Positions 1 to 8,682 of a stretch of DNA of 32,534 bases are shown in pieces. How positions within the stretch are numbered: the first letter of the stretch is position 1; the number at the start of each line of letters is the position of its first letter. The notes beneath the pieces were generated by a model, which did no database searches, was not told the origin of the DNA, and saw only the letters and a list, made by a program, of their open reading frames with translations. The stretch is from a virus. A program made the position numbers and the translations under genes. Location: the IMG/VR virus record IMGVR_UViG_3300033153_005657, positions 1-32,534 of that record; one strand, 5' to 3'.

Positions 1-792
1 TTTTAAATATGCAGATGAATCTAGTCGAGAAAAGCCTAATTGGAAAGGTCCAGTTCTCCGCTTCGTCTCAGTTATTAATTCATCTAATACAGTGTTTAAC
101 ATACTTGCATCAAAATTTGACTCTGCATCTACAACAGGTATGTCTTCGTCATTTATTTGATTTGCATCAGTTCCAAAATCAATATGGGCATCTTTTACTT
201 GATTATTGGACAGCATTACAAAAGCTCCATACCATACATCAGTTAGACCTCCAATAAGAATAGAATCAAGAGTTACTTTAGTTCCTACTGGAGAAAGAAG
301 ATCAACCTGAGAGACTGGAGCAATAACATAATATCCAGACATTTGAACTTTTATTAATCTTCCCACAACATATCGACTTGTAAGATCAATTCCATCAATT
401 TCAAAGGAATTATTACCCCCAGAATATACAGCTGTTTCTGTTTCTAAAGTGAAATCAATGCATGTAGCAAGTTGAAAATCAAGCTTTCTTAATGCACTCG
501 TAATAAAGTATGGAACATCCCAATCACCAAAATTTATTTCCTCAAATTTATATGTAGGTGTAAAGTCTTTATGAATTACATAAGGCTGTGCCTCTTCGGT
601 TGCTCCTTGATATGCAGGAGAAAGTAAAATCTGTGTGGCACTATCAACACTTGCAACTGTGTAACCAACCATACTTCCTTCTAATTTGAATAGATTTCCC
701 ACAACAACATTCGCAGAAAAATCTGTGCCTGAACCCGTAACAGTTGTGCTATCCTTAGTTACACTTACTGTTCCTGTTGTATATTGACTCAT
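1..792 (-). CDS. Tail fibre/tail tip-like protein, partial (3' end outside window)
   Basis: The reading frame is open from an ATG at 792 to the window edge (264 residues seen), so the C-terminus is missing. The start is set by AAGGAG about 8 nt upstream. The N-terminus (TGTVSVTKDSTTVTGSGTDF, near residues 6-25) is the beta-rich opening common in phage tail fibre and tip proteins. Later parts are beta-rich, with GNNSFEIDGIDLTSRYVVG around residues 125-145. It is last in the visible tail operon, just after the distal tail protein, where fibres and baseplate proteins usually lie. A TTTCAACGATTGAAA palindrome lies 18 nt before the start. The exact structural role is inferred from position and composition. 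Confidence 0.6.
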   Translation of the reverse strand, partial: MSQYTTGTVSVTKDSTTVTGSGTDFSANVVVGNLFKLEGSMVGYTVASVDSATQILLSPAYQGATEEAQPYVIHKDFTPTYKFEEINFGDWDVPYFITSALRKLDFQLATCIDFTLETETAVYSGGNNSFEIDGIDLTSRYVVGRLIKVQMSGYYVIAPVSQVDLLSPVGTKVTLDSILIGGLTDVWYGAFVMLSNNQVKDAHIDFGTDANQINDEDIPVVDAESNFDASMLNTVLDELITETKRRTGPFQLGFSRLDSSAYLK

Positions 793-810
793 TTTGGAAT
801 CTCCTTATAA

Positions 811-825
811 TTTCAATCGTTGAAA
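811..825 (-). promoter_or_regulatory. 15-bp palindrome upstream of the fibre-like gene
   Basis: Read in the direction of the downstream gene this is TTTCAACGATTGAAA, with 6-bp arms around CGA. It lies between the stop at 835 and the start at 792. The identical 15-mer occurs at 32338-32352 on the other strand, and variants lie at 11687, 25104, 25310 and 17702. It may be an operator or promoter element; the function is inferred. Confidence 0.5.
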
Positions 826-834
826 ATATAAATA

Positions 835-1401
835 TTAGTGAACTTCTTGAAATCTAATTTCTGTCTGATAATATCCATCAAAAGTAAAATTTCTTGTAAA
901 AGGTTGAGCAAATCTAACCTTGTATGCTCTATGAATCTTAGTTCCTACCTTATTATAAGCATGAGAAAGTCCAATAATCTCAAGACTCGTAGGAGGAGAA
1001 TCTTGAAAGGAAATAATCGAGCTGACATCAAAATTTGTAGCATCTTGAATACAAAAAAGATTATTTCTTTTATTAACATCTTCGGAGAATCTTGAAGCAT
1101 CAACTGTTAGAACAGTATCTCCAGTTGTGTAAGAATAAGCTAGAGTGGTTTCATCTGCAAAAGTTGGAAGATAAAAAGCTTCGTATGTTCCACCTCTTGC
1201 TTCGTAGAAATCAAGAATTGCATCATCTATGTATGATCCAGCAGTCTTTCTATGAAACATCCATGTAAAAGTTCTTAGAGATCTCTCTACTTTCTTTCTT
1301 CGTTGTTCATAGTCTGCTTCGAACTTAGAAATCAAAACATTAAACTCTGTTTCATCTCTAAAACTAATTTTCCAGGGTTTCCATTTAAAAATCTCTGTCA
1401 T
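835..1401 (-). CDS. Distal tail protein (DUF2460-like)
   Basis: The protein has 188 residues. The N-terminal half follows the pattern of distal tail or minor tail proteins of siphoviruses: a W/F-rich start, then FEADYEQRRKKVERSLRTFT and ILDFYEARGGTYEAFYLP (about residues 27-80). That resembles the DUF2460 'endless tail' fold, in which a short first domain is followed by a second beta domain. Such proteins join the tail tube end to the baseplate or fibres. It starts inside the last codons of the tape measure gene (ATGA overlap, 1398-1401) with GGAGG upstream, so the two are translationally coupled. The family is assigned by motif memory and gene order, not by search. Confidence 0.6.
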   Translation of the reverse strand: MTEIFKWKPWKISFRDETEFNVLISKFEADYEQRRKKVERSLRTFTWMFHRKTAGSYIDDAILDFYEARGGTYEAFYLPTFADETTLAYSYTTGDTVLTVDASRFSEDVNKRNNLFCIQDATNFDVSSIISFQDSPPTSLEIIGLSHAYNKVGTKIHRAYKVRFAQPFTRNFTFDGYYQTEIRFQEVH

Positions 1402-4400
1402 CTTTTACCTCCAAAAGCCCTTTTTACAATTCCTCTTCTATTTGCATCATCTAGAATAGGATTAAAGATAAGATTCTTATTTTGACTAATTCCTCTTGCA
1501 ACAACTTGCTGAGTATCTATTGTATTTACAATGGTTACTTCAAAAGGTTGATCATTTCCACCAGACCCACTCAGTGAAGAAATTCCTTTTGTTGAATTAA
1601 AACCTCTTGGAACGGTAGGTGTAATATTCCAATCAGTTCCAATAGAACTCATTCCTTTTGGAACAGCTCTAACCATTTGTGGATTAAAAGTCATTCCAGA
1701 ACCTATGTTATCTAAGTTTGCTGTCTGTCCTGAAGATAATCCAGCAGTAGCAGTGGATGCTCCAGGAATTAAACCCCCAGCAAAATTCATCAAGAAAGTT
1801 TTTGCAAGAGTCATTGTCATATCTGCCATAGAATTGGTTATTGCTCTAGCAATCGATTGTAGAAAAGCCGTCAATAACTTTTTGAAGTTTTCAAGAAAGT
1901 TTCCTCCTTCAATCGTCATATCATAGTAGAAGTCACTGAATCCTGTGTGCAATGTAGTTAAAACATTTTTTATTCCTTCATGAGCTCTCTCTGCAACTGT
2001 CGGAATGTATTCGTAGAACTCTTGAGCTGCAAGTTTTGCTCCAAGCCAAAAATCATTAGATATTTGTAAGGATTCTATATTTGCTTTAAGTGTATTCCTT
2101 ATAACTGTAATTTCTTGAAGAGCCATCTTAGATGCAATTCCAGGAAGGTCTAGCATTGCTCTCTTTGCTTCTCTAAATTCTTTTGCCAACACAGCAGCTT
2201 CCTTTGCTCCTTCTCTGCTGCTCTTTGCTAATACATCTAGAAAGACTAAGAGAGAATCTATATTTGCAATATTTTCTAAGACATTTCCAAGTTTCTCTTC
2301 AGTTAGCATAAGATCAGCCCCAGCAGCATTTGCTTGTTCGTATCCAACAGTGTCTGACCGAGTCTTCTTAAGAAGTTTTTCTGCTTCTGTTAGACGTTTG
2401 GTATCAATGATAACCTGATCAGTTAAACGAGTAATCCTTAAAAGACCTTCTCCTGTTTTACCAAAAGCACGTCTTAGTCTTCCTAAGACTTTGTCCAAAT
2501 TGTCATAAGCCTTACCTGTTGCTTCAACAGCCTTTGTTACATACTTGTTATACTCAGTAGCTGTTGCCATACTTTTTATCACCTTATCGCTTAAGAATAG
2601 ATATTTTCCTTTTGCTTTTCCAAGATTTAGAACAGCATCAATTTCTTCTTTATTTATATCAGCTCCCTCTGCTATCTTTCTGATGTAGTTATCATAGACT
2701 TCAGATTGTCTCTGCAAGAGTTTTATCTTTTCTTCTGCACGTTTTTTCTCTTTTATAGCACGTTCTAAGTCTGCTCCCTCCTCCATTAACTTATTCAGAG
2801 CTTTTCTTTTTTCATTTACATCGTTTACATACTTTCTAAGAGCTTCTTCACCACCCTCACCAAAGCCAGCAACTTTTTTATCAAACTTCTCTATAATAAC
2901 CATCACTTTGGAAAGATATTTATTCCATGAATCTTCAAATGAAATAAGACCTTCCTCAGTTTTTCCTGCAGCTTGTAGCATCGTATTTGACAAGTATTTT
3001 CCAGTATCCCATTCAACCCATTCTTTTAGATGTGCTTTTTTTCCTGTCCTTTTCTCATACTCCTCTGCCTTCTTGCGTGCACTCTCTGATAGCATAGACA
3101 TAACCTCTCCATACGTATATAATATGGCTTGTCCAGCTAACTTCAATCCACCACCACTTTTTTTCGCAATAGTTTCAATAATCGTCTTTATAGTAAGTGC
3201 CCATATTGCAACACCTCGTAAAGCCTCCTTCAAACCTGATCCCTCTTTAACAAGATCAGTCATAAAATCTACTGCATTTGAAAGAGCTAGTTCAACTAAT
3301 GTCATTAAGTAATACCAAGACTGAGCAACATTCACAACTCCTGTTAACTTTCCGTCACTACCTTTCATACCCTCATTAATTTTAGCCAACTGTATAACTA
3401 ACCCAGCATAAGCATCTTTTCCCCCCAACCTCTTTGCAGCTTTCCAGTATGTGTCGAGCTGAGATGTTTGAGTCACAAGAAGTCCATAAATTAAATCTTG
3501 TGCACCTGCCATACCTTTGAAGTCATTTCCAAGAGCTTTCAACATTGGATGGCTCTTTCCGAGTTCAACATTAGCTTCTCTTAGTGTTTTAAGATACTTC
3601 TTTACTTCTGGATGTATTGCTTGTAAAACGTAAATGACTTCTCGACCTCTACCTACTGCACCATCAAATAAAGATATTGTTTCTTGTATAAACTGATAAA
3701 GAGGAACACTCTTTCCGCCTTGACCTTTCTGAGCCACAGATTTAATTGTTTCAGCTATTCTAGCAAGATTATACAAGTCCTCCTCAGTGTGACCAACAAC
3801 ACCTCTCTTTGCAAATGTAGCCCATACCGTTCTCAACTCTTCACCAGAAACCATTGCTGATGCTGCAACGATATCCATCTGAATAGCCAATCTTGTAAGT
3901 GGAGTAATTAGAGATTCAACACCCTTTTTTGCGTTTTTTGCAGTTTCTCCAGATAAATTTATAATAGAAGCAGCAGCTTCGATGATACTCTTATTAAACT
4001 CATCAATTTCTTCGTATGTGCCTTTTAGTTGTAAGGCGAGGGCTCGTAATCCATTTTCAAGTAAATTCATAGCACGATATGCTATGGTAAAACCTATCGC
4101 AACACGACCAAAGCTATTCCACCAATTCTTAGCACGTCTTGCTCCAGTCTTTGAAGTATCATTTAATTTTTTTCCTGCCTGATTTAGTTTAGTAGCACCT
4201 GCAGCAGACTTCTTATACTGTCTTGATCCTTTAACAAGTTCTTTATGTAGTCGTTCTTTCTTCTTGCGAAGATTCTCGGTTGCTTTTGCAGCCTGCCTTT
4301 CTTTCTGTGCCATTATACCAGCTGCAGTGCCATTAGATTCAATAGCTGTTTGAAGTCTCACAAGAGAATTGTTCGTAACCATTCCAATTCTAACCAGTCT

Positions 4401-4481
4401 CTTAAGAAGACTACTTAGTTTATCCATCCCCTTTTCAAACTGAACTGTTTCAAGATGAGATTTTACTTCTAATCTACTCAT
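1398..4481 (-). CDS. Tail tape measure protein
   Basis: At 1027 residues this is the longest gene in the window, and it sits directly after the tail chaperone frames, the standard tape measure position. It is helical and Lys/Glu/Ala-rich over long stretches, with hydrophobic segments near residues 120-150 and 395-470. The C-terminus is Gly/Ser-rich (ANLDNIGSGMTFNPQMVRA). Tape measure proteins fix tail length; at the usual ~0.15 nm per residue it would give a tail of about 150 nm. The start overlaps the stop of the upstream frame by 4 nt (ATGA). No lysozyme or peptidase motif was seen. Confidence 0.9.
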   Translation of the reverse strand: MSRLEVKSHLETVQFEKGMDKLSSLLKRLVRIGMVTNNSLVRLQTAIESNGTAAGIMAQKERQAAKATENLRKKKERLHKELVKGSRQYKKSAAGATKLNQAGKKLNDTSKTGARRAKNWWNSFGRVAIGFTIAYRAMNLLENGLRALALQLKGTYEEIDEFNKSIIEAAASIINLSGETAKNAKKGVESLITPLTRLAIQMDIVAASAMVSGEELRTVWATFAKRGVVGHTEEDLYNLARIAETIKSVAQKGQGGKSVPLYQFIQETISLFDGAVGRGREVIYVLQAIHPEVKKYLKTLREANVELGKSHPMLKALGNDFKGMAGAQDLIYGLLVTQTSQLDTYWKAAKRLGGKDAYAGLVIQLAKINEGMKGSDGKLTGVVNVAQSWYYLMTLVELALSNAVDFMTDLVKEGSGLKEALRGVAIWALTIKTIIETIAKKSGGGLKLAGQAILYTYGEVMSMLSESARKKAEEYEKRTGKKAHLKEWVEWDTGKYLSNTMLQAAGKTEEGLISFEDSWNKYLSKVMVIIEKFDKKVAGFGEGGEEALRKYVNDVNEKRKALNKLMEEGADLERAIKEKKRAEEKIKLLQRQSEVYDNYIRKIAEGADINKEEIDAVLNLGKAKGKYLFLSDKVIKSMATATEYNKYVTKAVEATGKAYDNLDKVLGRLRRAFGKTGEGLLRITRLTDQVIIDTKRLTEAEKLLKKTRSDTVGYEQANAAGADLMLTEEKLGNVLENIANIDSLLVFLDVLAKSSREGAKEAAVLAKEFREAKRAMLDLPGIASKMALQEITVIRNTLKANIESLQISNDFWLGAKLAAQEFYEYIPTVAERAHEGIKNVLTTLHTGFSDFYYDMTIEGGNFLENFKKLLTAFLQSIARAITNSMADMTMTLAKTFLMNFAGGLIPGASTATAGLSSGQTANLDNIGSGMTFNPQMVRAVPKGMSSIGTDWNITPTVPRGFNSTKGISSLSGSGGNDQPFEVTIVNTIDTQQVVARGISQNKNLIFNPILDDANRRGIVKRAFGGKR

Positions 4482-4795
4482 TTAAGTTTTCTAACCTTTC
4501 CAAGTCCTCTAGTTACTTTTAGCTTTGCCCAAGACTCTTCCACGTTCTTCTTCGTAAAACTTATAAGCCTACCCTTTAAATCTCTAACAATAGAGTCAAG
4601 AGAATGTTTTTTCATGTTAGGTGAAACACTTGCTTGAATCCGCATTAATTGCTCTTCTGCTATAAAAGAAGAAGATGCTGATAAATACATTTCAGCTTGA
4701 GGAAGCGTGAGTTCTAGAATTTCTTTATGATTAAATCCAAAAGACCACGCAAGCCTTGTAAAGACATGACTCCAGCCTAAAGCTTTGTCTTCTCC
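4478..4795 (-). CDS. Tail assembly chaperone, C-terminal (GT-type) extension reached by -1 frameshift
   Basis: This frame stays open from within the end of the upstream chaperone gene down to 4478. An internal ATG at 4690 gives a 70-residue product, but it has no convincing ribosome site. Slipping -1 on G-GAA-AAG (plus-strand 4795-4801) would replace the last five codons of the upstream frame with about 105 residues, making a fusion of about 202. This is the arrangement of lambda G/GT, where the longer form binds the tape measure during tail assembly. The next gene downstream is the tape measure, as expected. The slip site itself is an inference. Confidence 0.65.
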   Translation of the reverse strand, partial: GEDKALGWSHVFTRLAWSFGFNHKEILELTLPQAEMYLSASSSFIAEEQLMRIQASVSPNMKKHSLDSIVRDLKGRLISFTKKNVEESWAKLKVTRGLGKVRKLK

Positions 4796-5085
4796 TTTTC
4801 CTTCTCCACTTCCGCTTCCCCTTCGAAGAAAAAATCGTATGCATCCCTAATCATTTTATTTGCAGCTTTTATACCGATGCTCTGAACTTCATCTTTTGAA
4901 CATCCAAGAAGAACTTGGAGCTGTTCTGTAACAGTATTAAAGACATCTGTATCTTGGTTCTTAGGAATTTCGGCAAGACTCAGAACATCCTTTATAGTTA
5001 AATCTTGAACTACGTATTTCTTGCCTTTATACTTAAATGTTAACTTCTTATTACCAATCAATTCATCTAAATCTATTTCTGCCAT
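4777..5085 (-). CDS. Tail assembly chaperone (G-type)
   Basis: This is an acidic 102-residue protein between the major tail protein and the tape measure, where tail chaperones sit. It has a small beta start (LTFKYKGKKYVVQDLT, residues 15-30) followed by helices, and ends in a charged tail (EAEVEKEKEKTKL). The purine-rich DNA coding that tail carries the candidate slippery heptamer GGAAAAG at 4795-4801. GAGGGGGAT precedes the ATG. The short form is probably made in excess over the frameshifted form. The assignment rests on position, length and the overlapping -1 frame. Confidence 0.7.
   Translation of the reverse strand: MAEIDLDELIGNKKLTFKYKGKKYVVQDLTIKDVLSLAEIPKNQDTDVFNTVTEQLQVLLGCSKDEVQSIGIKAANKMIRDAYDFFFEGEAEVEKEKEKTKL
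4795..4801 (-). promoter_or_regulatory. Candidate -1 ribosomal frameshift site (GGAAAAG)
   Basis: In the zero frame the codons are GAA AAG preceded by G. A -1 slip turns the A-site AAG into AAA and enters a frame open for 105 codons. The P-site change GAA to GGA is not ideal, so another A/G run nearby could be the true site. Confidence 0.45.
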
Positions 5086-5115
5086 TTTATCCCCCTCAAA
5101 AGATTAATGTAAATG

Positions 5116-5700
5116 TTATAGTAAATATACAGCCTGATCACCTATGTAATACAGAACCATAACAGGATCAGATGGTGCAGGAGTTAGTGTTGATTCATCC
5201 AAAGGCATTGCAACAAACGTTGTGCTGACAATTCTTTGAGCATCCTTAGAAAATGAAAATTCAATATCTCCAGTTGGTGCTGAAATAGGAAAACAAACTT
5301 TATCCAACGAACTTGTAGATACAATACCAGCATCGTATCTTGTAAGCAACAAACTCTCTCCAATACTAGATAATAGTGTTCCAACATTACTTGCTCCTTT
5401 TATAAGCCAAGTTGTAGGCGGAGAATCTGCTAGAATAACCTGCTTTAAAGCAAGTGCCAGTGTGTCAAATGTAATTGAAGCCAACGGAACAACAATAGTT
5501 GCTCCCTGACCAGTTATAACCTGATCTTCTGGTGCTGTTCCCCATTGGTCAGATAGAAGATCAGCAAGTTGCTCAGTAAAAGATACAACAACACCACCCT
5601 CTGTTCTACCAATGTCTGCTTCAGCTTGAAAAGTTCCATACTTAACCTCACATGGACCAAGCATCAAATCAGTTAATCCACTTTCAGTCATTGCAGTCAT
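5116..5700 (-). CDS. Major tail (tube) protein
   Basis: The 194-residue protein is beta-rich and lies between the tail terminator and the chaperones, the usual place of the tube protein. The N-terminus (GLTDLMLGPCEVKYG, residues 8-22) and the phrase EGGVVVSFTEQLADLLSDQW fit the tube-protein fold seen in many siphoviruses, in which an early beta hairpin is followed by text on baseline or control values. It starts at ATG 5700 after AGGAGG; a second ATG three codons later is less well spaced. It should be one of the most highly expressed genes of the operon. Confidence 0.75.
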   Translation of the reverse strand: MTAMTESGLTDLMLGPCEVKYGTFQAEADIGRTEGGVVVSFTEQLADLLSDQWGTAPEDQVITGQGATIVVPLASITFDTLALALKQVILADSPPTTWLIKGASNVGTLLSSIGESLLLTRYDAGIVSTSSLDKVCFPISAPTGDIEFSFSKDAQRIVSTTFVAMPLDESTLTPAPSDPVMVLYYIGDQAVYLL

Positions 5701-5715
5701 AATTATTTCCTCCTA

Positions 5716-6093
5716 TTATTTATACACAAATATGTTATAAATCGTTGAAAACATCCACCTTCCATCCTCACCTTTAGTTAAAACTTGAGGAAGTAAATCC
5801 ACATTAATACGAACCACAGTCCACTCTGATAAAGTCATATTCATTCCTTCGAGAAGATCAACAAACGCTTGTTGCATATTCCATCCATCTTCCCACTCAT
5901 CTGAAAAAGAGTAAATTTGGGTAGGAAGAGTCATCAAACCACTCTCATTCTTATTTCCACCTGGAATAGGCACAATAGCTGCACACGGAGATGGAGCATC
6001 TGTTTGAACATAGCCCAAAAACAGATCTGTTCCTATAACATAGGAACTATTTGCTTCTATCCAATCTGCAAACTCTCTTAAAAATACTGTCAT
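5716..6093 (-). CDS. Tail terminator protein
   Basis: The 125-residue protein lies between the HK97 gp10-like completion protein and the tube protein. The pattern FLREFADWIEANSSYVIGTDLFLGYVQTDAP (split here: residues 4-20, then 21-34), with CAAIVPIPGG and a final beta pair, is typical of tail terminators that cap the growing tube and join it to the head. ATG overlaps the upstream stop (TAATG at 6093), with AAAGGAA as ribosome site. The assignment is from order and pattern. Confidence 0.65.
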   Translation of the reverse strand: MTVFLREFADWIEANSSYVIGTDLFLGYVQTDAPSPCAAIVPIPGGNKNESGLMTLPTQIYSFSDEWEDGWNMQQAFVDLLEGMNMTLSEWTVVRINVDLLPQVLTKGEDGRWMFSTIYNIFVYK

Positions 6094-6590
6094 TAGATTA
6101 TTCCTTTTCCAAAACCTTTATCAATCCTTCTTTGCACTATTGCTACATACTTACCCCAATTATTTCGTATCTTTGGATAAAGAAAATGTCCACCTGATCC
6201 AGGATACTTATATTTGCGACCAAAAAGGTTCGCATGAACAAGATTAGCATAAGGAGTATTAAAATGAAGAACTATTGCCATCCTACCTGCCTGAATACGA
6301 CCACCACCTGATCTAAGTGGTGTTCCGTTAGCCATTCCTTCTTCGTTTTCAGTTGTTGCAACTAAGTAGTGCTGAACAAAGGCTGATCCAGACTTCCTTA
6401 ATCTTCCAGTTTTCCAAGGACATTTTGGAAACTCATGAACTGCATCCTTCAACATCTGTCTCGCAGCAACTTTAGAACCTTGAAATGTCAATGACCTAAA
6501 CTCCGCTTTAGAACGCTTCAGATGATTCTCAACTTCTTTAGTATTAATAGACAGACTCCTCTTTAACGTGCTAACCAGTAATTTTCCCAT
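6093..6590 (-). CDS. Tail completion / HK97 gp10-like protein
   Basis: This is a 165-residue basic protein. An N-terminal helical half is followed by CPWKTGRLRKSG (residues ~58-69) and TPYANLVHANLFGRKY (~111-126). The 'tGrLr.S' and 'YA..vh' motifs are hallmarks of HK97 gp10 / minor capsid-tail adaptor proteins. It would act at the head-tail junction. It is preceded by the head-tail stopper and overlaps the terminator by one base. Confidence 0.75.
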   Translation of the reverse strand: MGKLLVSTLKRSLSINTKEVENHLKRSKAEFRSLTFQGSKVAARQMLKDAVHEFPKCPWKTGRLRKSGSAFVQHYLVATTENEEGMANGTPLRSGGGRIQAGRMAIVLHFNTPYANLVHANLFGRKYKYPGSGGHFLYPKIRNNWGKYVAIVQRRIDKGFGKGII

Positions 6591-6593
6591 AAA

Positions 6594-6887
6594 TTACTCC
6601 AACAAAATTTCTTTATGAGTTGAGTATGTATAGACTTTTACTATTTTATATTGATTGCTATCATACTCAAATACATCATTTAAATTAATAGTAACACTTG
6701 GCTTCAGAAAAGCCCGTGCATTTGGAGTTGCTACATCATGAACTCTTGCTACATCCTGCACAAGTTTATTATATTGCTCAAAAAAGCACTTTTCGTTTAT
6801 GGCAGTTCCTAGTGTTACATCTCCCCACTTGTCCTTAGACTTAGGATATATCTTACAAGTCTGGGTTAGATGCTGATGGATTGTCAT
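6594..6887 (-). CDS. Head-tail joining (stopper) protein
   Basis: The 97-residue beta protein starts MTIHQHLTQTCKIYPKSKDK and ends with a strand pair (NQYKIVKVYTYSTHKEILLE), as in gp16/HK97 gp9-type stoppers. It overlaps the preceding connector gene by 35 nt. GGAAGGGAC gives the start at 6887. It would close the portal channel after packaging. The assignment rests on its size, fold pattern and place between connector and gp10-like protein. Confidence 0.65.
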   Translation of the reverse strand: MTIHQHLTQTCKIYPKSKDKWGDVTLGTAINEKCFFEQYNKLVQDVARVHDVATPNARAFLKPSVTINLNDVFEYDSNQYKIVKVYTYSTHKEILLE

Positions 6888-7212
6888 GTTGTCCCTTCCA
6901 AAATGAACGATCAGTAGCAGGTGTTATACGATATCCTACTCCTGTTGCATTACTAAATTCCCGAATTTTTCGTTCCCAAAACTCTCTTGCAGGTTTCTCA
7001 GTAAAAGATCCCATCTTAACGTCTGGCTTACTGTAATACTTCATCAATATAGCTTCACAGGCAAGTGCCGCAGCTGACATAACTACGTCGGATGCTCTTG
7101 ATAAGCAGTAATCAATTTCAGCATCATTAAGCAATTCGTCGTCGAAGGTATCTCCTATGAGAAACCTGACGTTATCGTTATTGTTTGTAGACGGATCACC
7201 AGAATAAGGCAT
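6853..7212 (-). CDS. Head-tail connector (adaptor) protein
   Basis: The protein has 119 residues. NVRFLIGDTFDDELLNDAEI (residues 14-33) and the following helices (VMSAAALACEAILMKYYS) match the gp6-like adaptor family that binds the portal ring. The C-terminus is proline/serine-rich and disordered-looking. It follows the major capsid gene with GGAGG before ATG 7212. Confidence 0.75.
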   Translation of the reverse strand: MPYSGDPSTNNNDNVRFLIGDTFDDELLNDAEIDYCLSRASDVVMSAAALACEAILMKYYSKPDVKMGSFTEKPAREFWERKIREFSNATGVGYRITPATDRSFWKGQHDNPSASNPDL

Positions 7213-7229
7213 CGGTTACCTCCTACATT

Positions 7230-8225
7230 TTATAAGTATGCATCATCAAAGAATAATCCGCAATCAACAGAAACGAGTTTGATATCCTCGTAGATTGATC
7301 CTTCAACTCTGTCACCCTTAACTTTATCCAAACGGAATCTCCTTATTGTAGATTGCAGTTGTGGACCATCTACTCCACCAAACTGTGCTCGATTCCATCT
7401 AAATGTATATCCACCAGAAGGTCGTCTTCTGGCTGGTCGAGGTGCTGAATAAACTAACAAAGCATCATTTTCATTAAGAATATGAGACATAGTATCAGTA
7501 GTAGCTCTCTCTTCACTTGTTGCTTTAATTGCTTTTGCAACCAAATAATTATCAACCTCAAATACTGCAGCAAGCAGTTCGTCAGTAATTATACCTCTCT
7601 GGGTATATTTGAATCGGTCAATTACATTTGCATGATTCTTAAGAATTCCATGAACTCTCTCAGATACAACTAAAGTATTCGCATTAAGACCAGTAAGAGC
7701 TTTAATTTCCAATTTGCCAGTTTCAATATCTTGAATTGGTGTTGATCCTTCATAATTCCACGCTAGAAATTCGTCTGATCCAGGAGCAACAGTCTTTCCC
7801 TGATACTCACTTGTCCAAATACCTGTTCCAAAGTAAGTTGTAGCCCATCTCACCTCTCTGCTTAATCTGAGTTTCTCGACGCAAAACTCAGTTGCTTCAA
7901 GTTCCAATTCAAAAACTTCATCTGCATTAATTTTGTCTTCATCTGCGATATCTTTATGAAACGAATACTCATCGCAGAAAAAGTTTCCTGGAGTTTCCAT
8001 ATCATATCCACCGCCCATGCTCTCGGTTAAGATAGCACGCTTTGCAGCTTCATCCCTAAACCATCCAGTTTTTTCATAGATGGCGTATTTATTTGACTGC
8101 TTCGGTGATAATACGACAGGAAATACACGATCTGCAATATAAGCAGAAGGAGCATTAAGAAAACTAATACTCAAATCTGATAAAAGCCGATCAATATGGA
8201 GATCACTTCGTGTTGGTTGTGGCAT
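7230..8225 (-). CDS. Major capsid protein
   Basis: The 331-residue protein sits directly after the cement proteins. The N-terminal text (LSDLSISFLNAPSAYIADRV, then FPVV and KQSNKYAIY) and the segments DEYSFHKDIADEDKINAD and ATEFCVEKLRLSREV are those of an HK97-fold major capsid family common in siphoviruses. No long N-terminal delta domain is present; the separate scaffold gene upstream would replace it. AAGGAGG precedes the ATG. The C-terminus ends in beta strands (YEDIKLVSVDCGLFFDDAYL). Confidence is high from content plus order. Confidence 0.88.
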   Translation of the reverse strand: MPQPTRSDLHIDRLLSDLSISFLNAPSAYIADRVFPVVLSPKQSNKYAIYEKTGWFRDEAAKRAILTESMGGGYDMETPGNFFCDEYSFHKDIADEDKINADEVFELELEATEFCVEKLRLSREVRWATTYFGTGIWTSEYQGKTVAPGSDEFLAWNYEGSTPIQDIETGKLEIKALTGLNANTLVVSERVHGILKNHANVIDRFKYTQRGIITDELLAAVFEVDNYLVAKAIKATSEERATTDTMSHILNENDALLVYSAPRPARRRPSGGYTFRWNRAQFGGVDGPQLQSTIRRFRLDKVKGDRVEGSIYEDIKLVSVDCGLFFDDAYL

Positions 8226-8258
8226 AGTATTTCCTCCTTATAAATTAATTAACAATGT

Positions 8259-8648
8259 TTACGATGTTTCTATCAAGCCTGGTTTTATTACCATTGTAAT
8301 AAGCTCGTCTTCAGCACCACCCTCAAGAACTACTCCAAGATACGATTCAGCAACATCAGGTATCTTTGCTTTTCCCGATGTGGCTTCATTTCCAACTTTG
8401 TCACCATGAACCAAAGTTTCTCCTGCAATAGCTTTTGTAATTCCTGATGTTCTTATTTGACCTGCTTTGTATTGATCTGGTCTATCTTGAAGAACTCCAA
8501 TACAATTTGGGTCGCATTCGGTTGCAGATAAATAAACAGAGTTTTCGTTTGTAGCAGATACACAAACCAGAAGAAATTGACTTGTAATAGCTGTCATATC
8601 TGCATCTACTTTCATTGGTATATCTAAGCCTTTAAGTTCTAAAGCCAT
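8259..8648 (-). CDS. Capsid cement/decoration protein, copy 2 (DUF2190-like)
   Basis: The 129-residue protein is a clear paralogue of its upstream neighbour. Shared stretches include MALELKGLD, VCVSATNENSVYLS, ECDxNCIGVLQDRP and AGETL. The DUF2190-like fold is a small beta barrel that binds the capsid surface. I place the start at ATG 8648, preceded by GAAAGGAGG and aligned with the paralogue; an earlier TTG at 8672 would add eight residues that include the ribosome site. The pair lies between scaffold and major capsid genes. Confidence 0.75.
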   Translation of the reverse strand: MALELKGLDIPMKVDADMTAITSQFLLVCVSATNENSVYLSATECDPNCIGVLQDRPDQYKAGQIRTSGITKAIAGETLVHGDKVGNEATSGKAKIPDVAESYLGVVLEGGAEDELITMVIKPGLIETS

Positions 8649-8682
8649 AACTAAAAACCTCCTTTCAAACAATTATTATTGA

